This document shows, piece after piece, positions 10,133 through 21,844 of a DNA stretch of 64,000 nt. Numbering within the stretch: the stretch's first letter is position 1; each line of letters begins with the position of its first letter. The position numbers and the translations under genes are program-made. The stretch covers positions 47,004 through 111,003 of the forward strand of contig JANEYF010004803.1 of assembly GCA_029963845.1 (NCBI GenBank), read 5' to 3'. Below the pieces are notes generated by a model. The model was given only the letters and a program-made list of their open reading frames with translations. It was not told where the DNA came from and did no database searches. The DNA is from Rhamnusium bicolor (Eukaryota > Arthropoda > Insecta > Coleoptera > Cerambycidae).

Positions 10133-11699
10133 CACTTGATTTCAAAAAAAATTGGTACAACTCTTGTAATCGAAAATCTTAATAGTTTAGTTGTGTGCAT
10201 ATGTCTGTAAATAGGGCTGGCCAGGCATGTCGAGAGGGGGATGGAAAAGAGGTGATTTACCCCGAACCTGGGTTTTTTGGAGGAGATCGGTTTTCTTTGT
10301 GTTTTTAAACTTATTAAACCTTTCTCTTTTATTATATTCAAATGGAATTTTAAAAAATAATTAGAAAATAACTTTTTAAAAAGATTTTCAAGCCTGCCAT
10401 ATTATTGTTTAAAAAAATAATATATGTTACGGATAATTCTACTAATGGTTGTAATACTAACTGAATAATGATAATTCTATTTTTAAAATAAGAACACAAA
10501 AATACCACTTGAGATTAAAAGAAATGTAAACAATGCAAACTGAACATAAAAATACAATAAAAAAAAATAAATGAACTTCAATTACGTAATACAGAATGAA
10601 CTAATATTTTGTCATTGCTCCATTAGCGTCTAAAACTGCCTGAAGTCTTGCAGGCATGAACAAAATCAGATTTCTTGCAAGGTCAACTTCTTGCGACAAG
10701 TTCTCCCAAGCGTCTTCAATTATCCCTTCCAATTCTTGGGCATTATTTGGATGGTTATTTAATTTTCTTATATGTTTCACCATTAGTCCCCACACATTTT
10801 CAATTGGATTTAAATCCGGACTTTTAGATGGCCACGGTGATGGGCCGTATGTATGGAGCAGTTGTCTTGTTGGAAAATAAAATTATTTTCCGGAAACACC
10901 TCTATTACTGACGGCAACATAATGTCTAATATTTCAATATATTTAATGGAATTAAGATGACCACCACTCTTCCAACACACACCTAACCCATTTAGGCTCA
11001 TCCAAGCCCAGACATTGACTGAAAACCTTCCTAATATTTGTGGATCGAAAGTATATTTTTCATCGTATCTAGTGGAAGGAGGCCTATATACGCGAACATG
11101 TCCATCGTTACAGATTTAAAAACCTTTTCGTCAGAAAAGACAACTTGTCCCCAGAAGTTTTCATCATTGATTATATAGCTGAGTGCAAAAATAATCCTAC
11201 CCTGCTTCTTTTCTTCTGAAATTTTGTATTTTTTAGCCGCTGAACAACTCTTCAAGTCGCTTTGTAGTTTTATTCTTCTGCAAGCAGTAGATACCGAAGC
11301 AGAGAAATTTGTCTCTGAAATTGCATATACTGCAGTCTGGAAAGGGTTTTCTATTAGGTAATTTATAAGATTTTCATCTTCTTAATTATTGCTCTTTCTG
11401 GGCCTACCGGAACCAACTTTACGGGATACCGTTTGGTTGGTTTCTCATTGTTTTTTAACACTCATTATCGTGGTTTTACACACATTGTATTCAGCAGCAA
11501 GTCTTCTTACGGACCAACCATCTTCAAATTTTAGAAACAATTCGAAATTTTTGAATATCTGTTATATGTCGAACCATTTTTAATAATGACGCCACTGATT
11601 AACGTCAAAGTGACATTTGTAAGATTATTAATATCAATCAAAGAACGAATGATTTACATAGCTAAAAGAAAGTGTACCAGTTTTTATTGAAATCAACTG
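10133..11699 (-). mobile_element. Tc1-family DNA transposon, full length but dead
   Basis: Inverted ends of about 27 bp start CACTTGATTTC (left) and, on the minus strand, CAGTTGATTTCAATAAAAACT (right). TA lies at both outer edges (10131-10132, 11700-11701). The length of 1567 bp and the CAGT start are typical of Tc1 elements. The transposase runs on the minus strand and is broken. The long AT-rich 3' stretch (10133-10600) holds a GC-richer block at about 10211-10290 that I could not assign. Confidence 0.9.
10598..11583 (-). pseudogene. Tc1 transposase pseudogene
   Basis: Frames on the minus strand show, in order, an N-terminal MVRHITDIQKF start at 11583, VVFSDEKVF (first catalytic Asp) at about 11115-11145, FIFQQDNCSIHTA (second Asp) at about 10850-10885, then WPSKSPDLNPIENVWGL with the catalytic Glu at about 10790-10835. 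A DD34E enzyme should have 34 residues between the second Asp and the Glu. Here only about 22 codons separate them and the two sides are in different frames, so an out-of-frame deletion has removed the catalytic loop. Further frameshifts lie in the N-terminal half. Confidence 0.88.
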
Positions 11700-11701
11700 T
11701 A

Positions 11702-12099
11702 TAAGTTTCATTTGGCCAGCAGTTTATAAAAATTAGCCCTATAGGATACTCCAGTTAAATAAAAAAATGTATAGTTTATTTCGTGTTTATGCTAAACCAA
11801 ACTAGAAAAATGTGGCCATGTACTTATTTTCAGGTTGAATTACTTACATTTTCTAAAATCCTGCATTTTATCTGTTTTACTAAGGTTTCTTGTTCTATAC
11901 TAAACGATCAATTATTCAACAAACTTAATATTATATAGCGTAAGTATCAACAGTTCTATGTAATTATCTATGGATATCATATGAACAAATCATATATGAC
12001 AAGTTGTATATATTTTTTATTCTAGTTTTCTGAAGCACTATCTGACTGTTAATCATAATACATATAGACGGAAATTATTTGCTACCCAACAATTTGGGA
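11702..12099. other. Spacer, nothing recognised
   Basis: AT-rich sequence between the Tc1 element and a LINE fragment, with no coding trace. Confidence 0.5.
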
Positions 12100-12425
12100 C
12101 CTTTTTAAGATCATACTGTAGAAACAGTCTGCTTCCGAGCTTATGTTTTTAAACATCATTATGTCATCTACAGATACAAGCTATCCGAACTGTAATTTAA
12201 TGCACAAATCATCAGTAAATTGTAAAAAGAGAAGGGGTCTTAGGTGGCATCCTTGTGGAATTCCTGGCAGAGCTGTATACATTGATGTTTTGCACCCATT
12301 ATAAGCAACAAATTGTTTCCTTTCTAATAAATAAAATTTAAATTGCACAAGATCTGACTGAATCCCATACTAGATAATTTATTTAATAATATTCTATGAT
12401 CAACCCGATTAAAGGCCGTGTATGT
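12100..12425 (-). pseudogene. Reverse-transcriptase fragment of a jockey/CR1-like LINE
   Basis: Minus-strand frames give AFNRVDHRILLNKL at about 12360-12420, then GIPQGCHLRPLLF at about 12226-12266 and VDDIMMFK at about 12145-12170, with FTDDLC between them. These correspond to the RT motifs A(F)D.VDH..L, G.PQG..L.PLLF and the YADD box, here VDD. Only the palm is left, in at least two frames, without the N-terminal endonuclease or a 3' end. The original enzyme would copy LINE RNA at the nicked target. Confidence 0.75.
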
Positions 12426-12554
12426 ACATCATATCATCCTAATTATTAGCAATAAATTGGTAAAAATCAACTTAATTTGTTACTGTTGACCAAGCATGGG
12501 TAAACTTTTTTAGGCGAGGGCCAGATAAAAATTTTGTAAATGCTTTGCGGACCA

Positions 12555-12587
12555 AATTAATAATGATAATAATAATAATAATAATAA
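12555..12587. repeat. (AAT)n microsatellite at the 5' junction of a Dong-like insertion
   Basis: aataataat repeats directly precede the 5'-truncated retroelement coding sequence. The same arrangement occurs at 23779-23813. Confidence 0.85.
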
Positions 12588-13190
12588 CGCTGCATTACGA
12601 GTGCTATACTACCATCTAAGGCACTCGTACGGGGTACACAAGACACCCGTGCTGCCTTACGTCCCGGGAAATATTGAGTCCGTTGTCGAGAACGAGAAAT
12701 GTCGAATATACTGGAACTACTCATTCCCAACTGTCAGGCTAATCCAAGCCAACAAGCCTGACATAGTCTTCCTCGACCATCAACTCAAGGTGATGTATGT
12801 CGTCGAGTTCTCGGCACCTGCGGAGAAATACATCACCTTGAAGGAGGAGGAGAAACGGACCAAATATCGCGATCTCCGGTACGAGCTCCAAGTGCTGTGT
12901 CCAGGCTACTCGGTCAAAATAGTCGTCCTAATAATCGGTGTACTCGGAGGAATAAAGCCTACGGAGCTGAAGATCATACGGGCCTGCCAAAAATCAGCCG
13001 AGTGGCTGGCAGACCAAATGCAAAGGCGGTCATTCTGGGTTCTCTACGTCTGCTTAGGGCACACGATTCTGGTATTTACAGTCACTAATCCTGCGGGTTG
13101 TGGGGAGTGGCTGTAGTTAATGCGCCGGCGCGACTTCCGTGAGGCGTCGGAGGCCACTGTCCGGCTTCGGATATTCCGAAAATATTTTTT
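12588..13190 (+). mobile_element. 5'-truncated R4/Dong-like retrotransposon, copy 1
   Basis: Only the restriction-like endonuclease end of the ORF (12601-13116) and the 3' untranslated tail (ggcgcgacttccgtgaggcg, ending ...ttccgaaaa at about 13180) remain. The tail is shared with the copies at 23814 and 25115. It inserted next to an (AAT)n run inside a hAT MITE. Confidence 0.8.
12601..13116 (+). pseudogene. Restriction-like endonuclease domain of R4/Dong-type retroelement, fragment
   Basis: The 171-residue open frame is the C-terminal end of a longer polyprotein. It reads YYHLRHSYG near its start, then CRIYWNYSFPTVR, and NKPDIVFLDHQLKVMYVVEFS at about residues 51-71. Pro53-Asp54 and Glu69 fit the PD-(D/E)xK nuclease pattern of the restriction-like endonuclease that R2, R4/Dong and NeSL elements use to nick their targets. 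The C-terminus (QMQRRSFWVLYVCLGHT) is altered against copy 2 (QMQKTVILGSLRLLRAHD), suggesting a frameshift around residue 140. The reverse transcriptase and finger are absent through 5' truncation. It is open by chance of truncation and lacks its own start. Confidence 0.8.
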
Positions 13191-13438
13191 GGTAAGTGTT
13201 TCCATCTATAAAACACGACATTCATTGTCTACGTTCCTGCACTTACTATTAGAAGGCCCGGACATTTTATTTAAAATAAAATATTACCAAATTTTGACCT
13301 GCACAGAACGAAAAATTTTTGGCATTCAGAAGGCCGCAAACTGCATTCTCTCAACATATGAGGAAGTTGGGCCGTAAAACATACCCTCAGGGGCTTTATA
13401 CTGTCCGCGGGCCGTGGTTGTCCATGCCTGCTGTAAAC

Positions 13439-15098
13439 CTATTATCTTTAAAGCCATGCTGATATGGCGGTAAATGCGTTCTTGTATATGATGATGCGAT
13501 TGTACAGGACAAAAAAAAACATTTGCGTAGTATGTAAATTTGCCTGTAGATATTGTAGCTTAGAAGAATTATTCATATGGTAGGAAGTCCCAAGATAGTT
13601 CTATCGATCTATCTATATATCTATTTATCTTTAAATGAACGTCTGATTCATGCTCATATCTAAAACATTGGGGGATGAGGGGACATCATGTAAATAATTA
13701 TCTGACTATTTCCCTCACATTATAAAAACCAATGATATAGCAATATTTTGAAAATTTGGACCAACAAGAACAAACTTTCAGCGAAAATTGCTTTCCAAAT
13801 GAAAATTTTACGTAAGATGACAGCGAAATTGCACTGGCCTTGACAGCTGAAAACGTCAGTTAAATCATATTACTTGTTCTATTTTTTGTTCTGGAAATAA
13901 TCTAATATATTTCGTGATTAAAAATAATCTGAAAATTCAGCATTCAAAGCGTGTTGTCTGAAACTGAAACAGTTCCCACTACTGCGTCTCGGGCACTTTT
14001 TTGTCAAATCACATCAAAATGAACTCAAGCAGTTTCTAGGCAATATATTACTACAGAAAAGATCACAAAACATGTTCGTTTTGGCTTGTTATTTGAAAAA
14101 TTGATCAGCTTTGTCACTATTATGCTGCTGACAGTCTTACATAGTTCGCTAGTTAATTTAGTTGCTTGATAGAGTGTCCCAGTGAGGTAATTTGAAGGCG
14201 AGTAATTCGATAAAGCCGTTCATTGCAAAGCTAATTTCCGTAATACCTATTGTAAACCGGCAGATAAACAGTACGGGTAAACCTTTCCTTTAGGCAATTT
14301 AATCTCTACAAAGGAGACTTAGGACAATATATACAACCCGAATAAATTAAACTTTTTGTTTTAAGATGTAATCGCAACTAACAACGACCCTTTTTAATCT
14401 GGTTTCTGCACCTTCTATTTAGTGAGATGATTTATTTAAATTTATTTAAATTAGGGTGAATGCAACACATGCCCACCGCACTGCCTTCGTCTTTTTCTGT
14501 TTGTTTTAATATGAAGGATTTTGTATAAAGTTTTATCTAATCGGAAAGTTTTAATTGATGTTTTAATAATTGCCAGTATTTTAATTGGGATTTTAACTAC
14601 TTCGTGAAATTAACCAAATAAAATAAAAAACGTTATGGAATCTGTCACTTATGATAATAAAAATAGTTCTAGCGGAAATGTTCCGCTCGTTTATGGTTTC
14701 CTTATTTAACTTATATTAAATACTAGTTAAAATTGTCGTGGGATATTTTATGTTTAAATTATTAAATTACGGGAACATTTTTTAAAAAATGTTCAATATG
14801 AGTTGAAAATAGAATATAGGTCAACATTGTTATGAGGTTTTTCGGAACACATGATCGTATCTCAAGATACGATTAAAAAAATTTGGTTGGTAACGAAAGG
14901 TTTCTTGTTTAATTTATTAAACAAAATCGTTATCTTTTTCTGTTAGAATTAAAGTATTCCTTTTTGAAATACAAATAGCTTAAACAATTGCGTAGCAAAT
15001 ACTGTTCCATGTCAAGCCGTTCAAAAATTGGTTGACATTATTTAATTAAAATTAATTTAATAAAAAACTATATGAACTAAATCTTTTTCATAAATGTG
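13439..15098. other. About 1.7 kb without recognisable features
   Basis: AT-rich sequence with scattered short open frames and no motif I recognise on either strand. Confidence 0.55.
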
Positions 15099-15106
15099 CT
15101 TGATAG

Positions 15107-15747
15107 TAGAGTTTATACAAAAACCGACTTTTGGACAACCGGTTTTCGAATTCCAGTATTCCAAAAAAACGGGTTAAACCGGTTTTTGAATTTTTCCAAA
15201 AAAAAAAATGTAATTAAAAGAGTAAAAAAATACATATTTATGCTTGTATTAAATTTTTTCAGTTTACTTCATGTTTTTGGAAGTACAAAAAATAAAATAT
15301 AATCTATGTATACAAAAACAAATTATAAAAAAAACTGAATTAACTAAAATCCGTAAAAATTCGTTTTCCGATAAAATTTGTTTACATATTAAGATTTTAA
15401 AATTAAATAAAATTAATGTACACTCATCTAGACACTTTTTAAAGTACTAAAACTGCTCCCATCATATCTAGGACAAATATACGCTTTGTGTTTTGTATAA
15501 GGTAGAATAAAAGTATTTTGATTAAGCTTTTTGTCATACCTATCAAACTTTTACTTCAATATGCTTGTGCCCGAGGCGATTTCAAGTAAAAATTTTAAAG
15601 TTTTTAATTAAATAATTAATTAATTTTTACATATTAATTCTAGTATCAAAAACTGGTTTTTTAAATTTAAAAACCTGTTTTCGAATTTTACAAATTTATT
15701 TAAAAAAAAAGATTTTAAACCCTGTATTTAAAAACCGACAAACCCTA
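15107..15747. mobile_element. hAT-like MITE
   Basis: The left end is TAGAGTTTATACAAAAACC, the right end on the minus strand TAGGGTTTGTCGGTTTTTAA. The 8-bp flanks CTTGATAG (15099-15106) and CTTGGTAG (15748-15755) differ at one position. AACCGGTTTT-type motifs recur in both subterminal regions. The 641-bp interior has no transposase. Terminal identity is short, so assignment to hAT rests mainly on the near-exact 8-bp duplication. Confidence 0.72.
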
Positions 15748-17122
15748 CTTGGTAGTATTTTTATATTTTTTTCCAATATTCATATCCTACTACTTACTGG
15801 CAAAATCAAATGTTTTATTTAACCTCAATTTTAGTTTTATGGCATTGTCAGTACTTTTGGCATTTTGTAGGTTTTGTGTCAAAAGCTGCTATCACCGTCT
15901 GCAGTTGAATATAATAAACTCCACTATTATAAAAAACCTGGTTCACATACAGTTTTCAATCTTTCTTTTTTATTTAACGTTAGTCCTTAAATAGTTCGAT
16001 AGAGGGCACTATTTTAATCAATTTTTCATTATTAAAATATTTATTCCCTATTAGATTTTAAACTGTTGTAGTGTATGTATGTGTTTTAAAATAATTTTCT
16101 TTTGTATTCTTGGTTTTAAGTTTTATTAACTTATTAACATTTATATTTATGTATGTAACCACCATACTCATTTTCTTTAATTATTGTAGTCCTATGTCTG
16201 ATGATTTGAAGTAAATTTACTTGTTCACGAAACCGGTCACACCGGTCACCGAAAAGGAATTTTATGAGAATTTTTCTGTTTGTCTTATCATGAATAATTA
16301 CTCATTTAGGATTAACCTACCTACGTTGCAAAATAAAAAGATACGGCGAATTATTTTTTAAAATATTAATCAAAATGGTACGATCTTGATTATGATCATA
16401 CTCACCTGACATTTTAAAAAATATATCGTCGTATATGTATGTTAAGATACTATAATGTCATTTTAATATTGCATGTTGTTATTTAAAGATACTTTGTTAT
16501 TACCACAAAATTATAATTTTACCAGGCCATAACTGTAAACTATATATAAAAATTTTAAAAGGCCATTTTTATTTAAAATTAGCTTACATTCTGACTATGA
16601 TTTTTAAATAAATGCAGGAAAATTTACAATCATCAAAAATTAAATCATTTATTAGCAATGTACATAAGAAGGATACATGTATTGCACGTCAAGGACAATT
16701 ATTTGTTTAATGCAAAAGTTCGTAACAATTTGTAAAATGACATTAAACAACAAAATTTATTTTGTTGGTATTGGCATAATACTCAAGAATATGAACAATG
16801 ATCTCTATAGCTGCATTAATTATGATCTAATAACTTTTTTTATAGATGAAGTTTTACAGTATAACATGAATTACCCCAAATAGTCATTGCATAACTAATA
16901 TGTGAGTAAAATAAGGAGAATTACGTAGTTTTCAAAGTATCTAGGCTCAAAAACTTTTCAACTGTCGAAACAAAAAAATTACACTTGCAAGTTAGGCAGA
17001 GAATGCCTAACTCGTCGAACTACACGTACATCACATACCTATCAAATAAATAAATGATGAAAAACAAAATAAAATCCACCCATACAATGAAGTTAAAATA
17101 GGAAATTTATATTAGCTTTTAA
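15748..17122. other. About 1.4 kb without recognisable features
   Basis: Very AT-rich. Several short open frames (for example 15749-15994 and 16677-16883) show low-complexity hydrophobic translations and no family motif. Confidence 0.5.
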
Positions 17123-17156
17123 CCTTGAAAAAGTCCGAAAACTCGGACGAAACGTA
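17123..17156 (+). other. Hammerhead-ribozyme-like motif, degenerate
   Basis: A perfect 6-bp stem gtccga/tcggac (17133-17138 with 17143-17148) is followed at once by GAAACGT, as stem II and the GAAA core are in hammerhead ribozymes. The CUGANGA box upstream is degenerate (cttgaaaaa). Such motifs occur at ends of some retroelements, including Penelope-like elements. Activity is doubtful. Confidence 0.3.
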
Positions 17157-17422
17157 GGACAAATTGTTCATGTACTTGGCTGGAAGCCCTCTAGAAATAA
17201 AAATAGGAAATAAAGTGTTTTCTGTTTTTTATTGAAGAAATAATTTATAATTGATCATGTTTTTGTCGTACTGGTTGCTACGAATAACTTAAAAAATTCT
17301 GTGTTGGCTGTTTCAACTAAATTAAAACTTCCAACAGAAATAAGTACTACTGAAAATAAAATAATGTCAAAACAGGTTAGGTTTTCTGACATGTAATATA
17401 AGCTACTTCTTGAGGTCCATAC

Positions 17423-17460
17423 TCCTTTACGGAGCTCGACTTCTCGAGGTCCGTAAAGGA
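17423..17460. repeat. Perfect 11-bp stem hairpin
   Basis: tcctttacgga (17423-17433) pairs with tccgtaaagga (17450-17460) around a 16-base loop containing ctcgacttctcgag. Around it the phrase tcgacttct/actcgactacttct is also repeated directly. Confidence 0.75.
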
Positions 17461-18551
17461 CTCGACTACTTCTAACTAGGTCTAGTTCCATATTACGTTA
17501 GTAAATGGATAGATGAATATTTTAAGGTACACAAAATTGATTATTTCATAAGAGAAAGCACTGTTTCAAAATTACTATGTGTTTCATTGAAAAATATTTT
17601 AGCATTTTCAAATTTACAGCCATTTATTACAAAACATTACAATTTGTGGTATGTTGTCAGTACAATATTTTTCTACTCGTGGCAACCCCGTTCACTATTG
17701 AGTTTACCTACAAAGGTCGCAGTGTGTAGACGGTGCGAGGATAAAAATATCACATACATAACATATAACATTATACATATTTAGATAGGATACATTTAAA
17801 GTCATTTTGACAACCTCAAACATTGGAAAAATGTAACTAAGTAATGTTGATATAATAAATAAATAAATAAATAAATAAATAAATGTTTGTTTACTTTTGT
17901 GAAATTGTACTTATTTGAGTTGCGATGTTGTTATTTGCAACATCGTTATAGACATGGACAACGACATCCAAAATTACTTTGTTTTCTTCACTTCTTTTAA
18001 ATAATGTTACACACTGCTCCACAATATGAATTTATCAAGGAAAAGGGATTTTTAGCAGATAAATTTTCAACTGTCTTGAGATTCTCATTTAGACTTATAG
18101 TAAAATACAAATGTTGTTGGTTCAAGGCGGCTTTGAGTTTATATTAGATTTTTGTTAGTTTTTTAAAGCCTCTTTCTTAAAAGAAAGTAAATGTTCAAGA
18201 ATTAAATTTCTCAAGCTTGTTCGTCAGTAATAAATTACCTTTGATGTGGTTTTTTGCTGAATTTAGTTAAATTCATAAAGTATTCATAAAGTTTACAAAA
18301 AAATGACAAATTTTTTAGTCATTGTTTATCCTCATTTTAATATAAAACCATCGAATCAACGATAAAACATAATTAGTGTTCTTTAGTAACTTCCTTTGGC
18401 CTTATTACATTACATTTAACTAAAAGCAAGTCCACAATAACATTTTGTTTAACTTATATTTAATTTAATAAGGCATAGAGGCATTTGATGAATAAAATAT
18501 TTAAAAAAAATAGTCTTTGATTTGTATCCTTACAAAATGGAAAAGATATCA
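17461..18551. other. Spacer with an (AATA)n microsatellite
   Basis: No gene found. A tetranucleotide run of aata occupies about 17852-17884. Confidence 0.6.
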
Positions 18552-18559
18552 CTTATTAT

Positions 18560-20492
18560 TAAGCCTGGCCAAGCGATGGTAGATTCAGGGTCGGGCGCAA
18601 TACCAATGCCATCGCGCGCTTGTTTACGATGACGATGACACGACACACTTCAGTTGTTATCTGTCGGTCGATGCATAGAGTACTAATAAATAATAAATAA
18701 TGTTGAGCGTAAAGAGTAGAAAACGACCGTACGCTGATAAAGTGAATAAATTTATCAGTGAATTTCCGGATTTATTCTATGATGGATGTAAAATAATTTG
18801 TAAAGTTTGTGATCAAGACTTATTGTGCTGGAATAAATACGGTTGCAAAATTCATGTCAATAGTAACCGGCATAAAAATTTTAAAAAATGGCGTGTCTTC
18901 TTTGGAACCTCAGTTTATGTTTGATTTACTGTTAATGCTAATTGCCTGTGATGTTCCCCTGTGCATATTGGATAAACCAGCATTTCGGGAGTTCTGGAAT
19001 AAATATAATCCCCAGGTGAATTTACTAAGTCGTTCATCGTTACGTTGATATGTACCAAGTGTTCGTAAAGACATTGTAAATAGGATTAAATGTGCATTAA
19101 AAAATACACGGCTGTGGTTATGTGTTGACGAGACGACAGATTGTAAAAAAAAGTTATATTTTAAAGGGTATAGTACGTGTACTCGACCCTGTTAAACCAA
19201 CATTTCCACTTTTACTAGCTAGCAAAAGACTAACTGCGTGTACTCGCGAAACAATTACGCGGGTGGTGTTGGAGACTTTCGAGAAATTTGAACTGTCAAC
19301 AAATCAAGTGTTGATGTTTGTGACCGACGGTGCTGCGACAATGCGTTTGGTGAGCCGCTTTCTTCAAAGAGACGATTGTAGGTTTTTACATGTTAAGTGT
19401 AAAGTGCATGCGTTCCATCTTGTAGCAGAAACGATTCGAAAATGTTTTCCAGAGGTAGATGCATTAATAGCAAATACAAAAAAAGTATTTCTCAAATCTC
19501 CTAAACGGCTTCGAGCATTTCACACACTATGTCCTGGTATTCCGGAACCACCGGAGCCGATTCTTACACGTTGAGGAACGTGGTTGAAGGGAGCTTTTTA
19601 TTATGCTGAATATTTTCAACAAATGAAAGCTGTGATACTACAGTTCAACCCTAACGAGGCTGCAGCTATTAATGAAAGCCAGACAAGCTTTCAAGATGTT
19701 TCCCTTGAAACAGATTTAAAAACTATTTATAACAATTATAGAGGACTACACGACGCAATAGAAAAATTGCAAAATACTTCGTTGTCGTTAGTAGAATCGC
19801 TGCAAATAGTGGACGACGTAAATACACAGCTACAGACTATAAATGACGCAAAAAAATATGCCCGTTATTGAAAAATTCGAGAGTGTATTACGGAAAGATC
19901 CTGATTTTACCAAATTAAGACAAATTTGTGATGGTGCATCTACAGCTACGTTAAGTGAGTTCACAGAGTGTTTTACTTATGCCTGTATTACTTCCGTAGA
20001 TGTCGAACGGTCTTTTTCAAAAGACAAACATATTTTCTAACCACAGCGAACATCGCTTACTGAGACAACTGTAGAAACATATCTGATGCTACACAGTTAT
20101 TATAGAAGTGCTCCAGTTTGTGATAACTACAACCAAGCTAGTTCATAAATCTGCTTAAAAAGGTGAGTTTTCTACATATTTTTATAAAGTGTACTAGTAT
20201 TAATAAAATTTATTTCCGTTTATTTTATTTATTTATTTATTATTAGTTATCACTTAGATATACAATGTACATATGTGAACGTTATTTAACAGTTTAATAA
20301 TAATGTGCAGCACTAAGCTTACAAAATATAAGGAAATACATAAAAAAAGAATTTAAAGCGAACGAAATAGTACAAAAACATACATCACAATATATAAAAT
20401 ATTTTTGTTTTTATTATTGTACTTATTCAAGTATTATGATATAATGCATACCCAGTACGTCTCTGTATGATTAATGACCTTGTCCAGGCTTA
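18560..20492 (+). mobile_element. hAT transposon copy C, complete ends
   Basis: The termini are TAAGCCTGGCCAAGCGATGG (left) and, on the minus strand, TAAGCCTGGACAAGGTCATT (right). They are flanked by a perfect 8-bp duplication CTTATTAT (18552-18559, 20493-20500). The length of 1933 bp makes it the longest copy without an internal insertion. Its transposase region is nearly complete but frameshifted. It shares its 3' half almost base for base with copy E. Confidence 0.95.
18700..20147 (+). pseudogene. hAT transposase, near-complete but frameshifted (copy C)
   Basis: The start codon at 18700 gives MLSVKSRKRPYADKV, then a finger IICKVCDQDLLCWNKYGCKIHVNSNRH (residues about 32-58). A frameshift follows near 18885, and FMFDLLLMLIACDVPL continues in another frame. 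The DDE-like core includes LWLCVDETTD at about 19110-19140, VLMFVTDGAATMRLV at about 19300-19340 and CKVHAFHLVAETIRK. A stop interrupts ILTR-GTWLK at about 19572, and a frameshift at the A-run near 19850 precedes VIEKFESVLRK. The hATC end reads ITSVDVERSFSKDKHIF, then a stop, then PQRTSLTETTVETYLML in frame. A functional relative would bind its TAAGCCTGG ends and catalyse cut-and-paste movement. At least four lesions make this copy inactive. Confidence 0.88.
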
Positions 20493-20500
20493 CTTATTAT

Positions 20501-20920
20501 TTACTTTTTGTGTGGAAATGATGCTTTGAGTGACTTTTATAATGTTCAGGTTAAAACGTTAAATTTAATTACACTAAATTTGCGTAAATAATCATAAGTT
20601 TACCTGTTTAGAATCAATTAAAGTAAATTAATTCGTATTTACCATGTCTTCAAAGTTTGTTACAAAGATATAAAGATATTCACTTTAGTAATAACTTGAT
20701 ATAATTCTGCTATAAATTTTCTTGTTATGTTTCTACATATTTACCTTATTGTTATTGCTCTTTTAATAAGTTAGAAGGTAGAAATTTAAACTTGGCTATA
20801 ATTATTATTTTATTGTCTCGCGTATATTGTGTTGTTTTAATATATCAAGATGAACTTTATTCCTAAACGTGAAATTTTTCCTCGGATATATCGTTAAAGA
20901 AAAGCAGACGTCATTCCATC
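20501..20920. other. Spacer, nothing recognised
   Basis: AT-rich sequence between hAT C and a SINE-like block. Confidence 0.5.
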
Positions 20921-20927
20921 ACGTCAG

Positions 20928-21270
20928 TGGTGTAGTGGGCTCGAGCGCACTATGAAAAATGTGACTATAAATCTAACTATCACAGCTGCCATTTTGTATG
21001 TGTTTATAATGAATTTTAATTTTAATTTTGTTGTGAATATGTACATATTATGATTCATTGTATGCCTCATCTAAGTTTCTGTATAATGTATTTAATATTT
21101 AATAAACGTTTTAAATTGGAATTGGAATTGGGTTCGAATCCCGCCATCAGCACTGGCAGTGTCGGTGGGAATGGTTATATGTCGCCGTCTTTCTAAGTGT
21201 ATTCCCCTTCTAGACAACTACGGCTTTAAATTTCAGAGTTGTCTAATTTTTGTGGTGTTTATTTATTATT
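20928..21270 (+). mobile_element. Candidate tRNA-derived SINE, possibly split by a retroposon tail
   Basis: An A-box-like TGGTGTAGTGGG (20928-20939) and a strong B-box GGTTCGAATCC (21131-21141) are both present, but about 200 bp apart instead of the usual 30-50. The B-box is preceded by a tail ttaaattggaattggaattg similar to that of the retroposon at 4022-4288. A retroposon inserted between the boxes would explain the spacing, but I found no target duplication. After the B-box comes a body with ccgccatcagcactggcagtgtcgg. The polarity is plus. Confidence 0.45.
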
Positions 21271-21400
21271 TACTATACCGGGTGTAACAGGAACATAGTA
21301 CACTCCCTTTAGTTTTGAAGATAAATGATTGAAATTTAGATTGTCCTCTGTACTTAATAAACGTCACTTTTTGACATATGAGTGACTTTTTTCACTTCCG

Positions 21401-21844
21401 GTTTCACTGGAAATTACACTAACTTTTGATTTTCAAATACAACACCCTGTATATTATTGCATTATTTAATTTTGCATAATTTTCTTCATCCAATGATACC
21501 ACATAAGTAACATTTCAAACAACTAATATTAATAAATGGTACCACGGTACCAATATCGTTCCATTTGAAAAAATTGTGTTTCGTCCCAAAAACCATTTTG
21601 ATTAACTTTATTTGCTTATAAATGGCATAATTTTCGACGGGATTTCGATTTTTCTAGCATTACACGGATCAATTAGAACAGTCATGACTGGAAAACTAAA
21701 AATTACATTAAAACAAATATTGACGTTTGAAATGTCACATATGTGATATCATTGGGTTCAGAAAATTATGCAGACTTCAAAAATGCAATAATATACAGGC
21801 TGTTCCATTTAAAGATCAAAAGTTAGTGTCACTTCCGGTGAAAC
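21401..21844. mobile_element. Foldback/MITE element with about 63-bp arms
   Basis: The arm at 21401-21464 (gtttcactggaaattacact...) is the reverse complement, at roughly 80 percent identity, of 21782-21844. Each contains a ctgtatattattgcat motif. Its right edge coincides with the point where homology to hAT copy D begins. There is no coding sequence. Confidence 0.75.

Larger units (their letters stand above)
12491..13430. mobile_element. hAT MITE hosting a Dong-like insertion
   Basis: The left end reads CAAGCATGGGTAAACTTTTT, the right end on the minus strand CAGGCATGGACAACCACGGC. GGGCC-rich subterminal sequence on both sides resembles other hAT termini. The 8-bp flanks CTGTTGAC (12483-12490) and CTGTAAAC (13431-13438) match at six positions, consistent with an old 8-bp duplication. 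The middle (about 12555-13190) is an AAT repeat plus the 3' end of an R4/Dong-like element, so the MITE itself is only about 300 bp. Confidence 0.7.
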
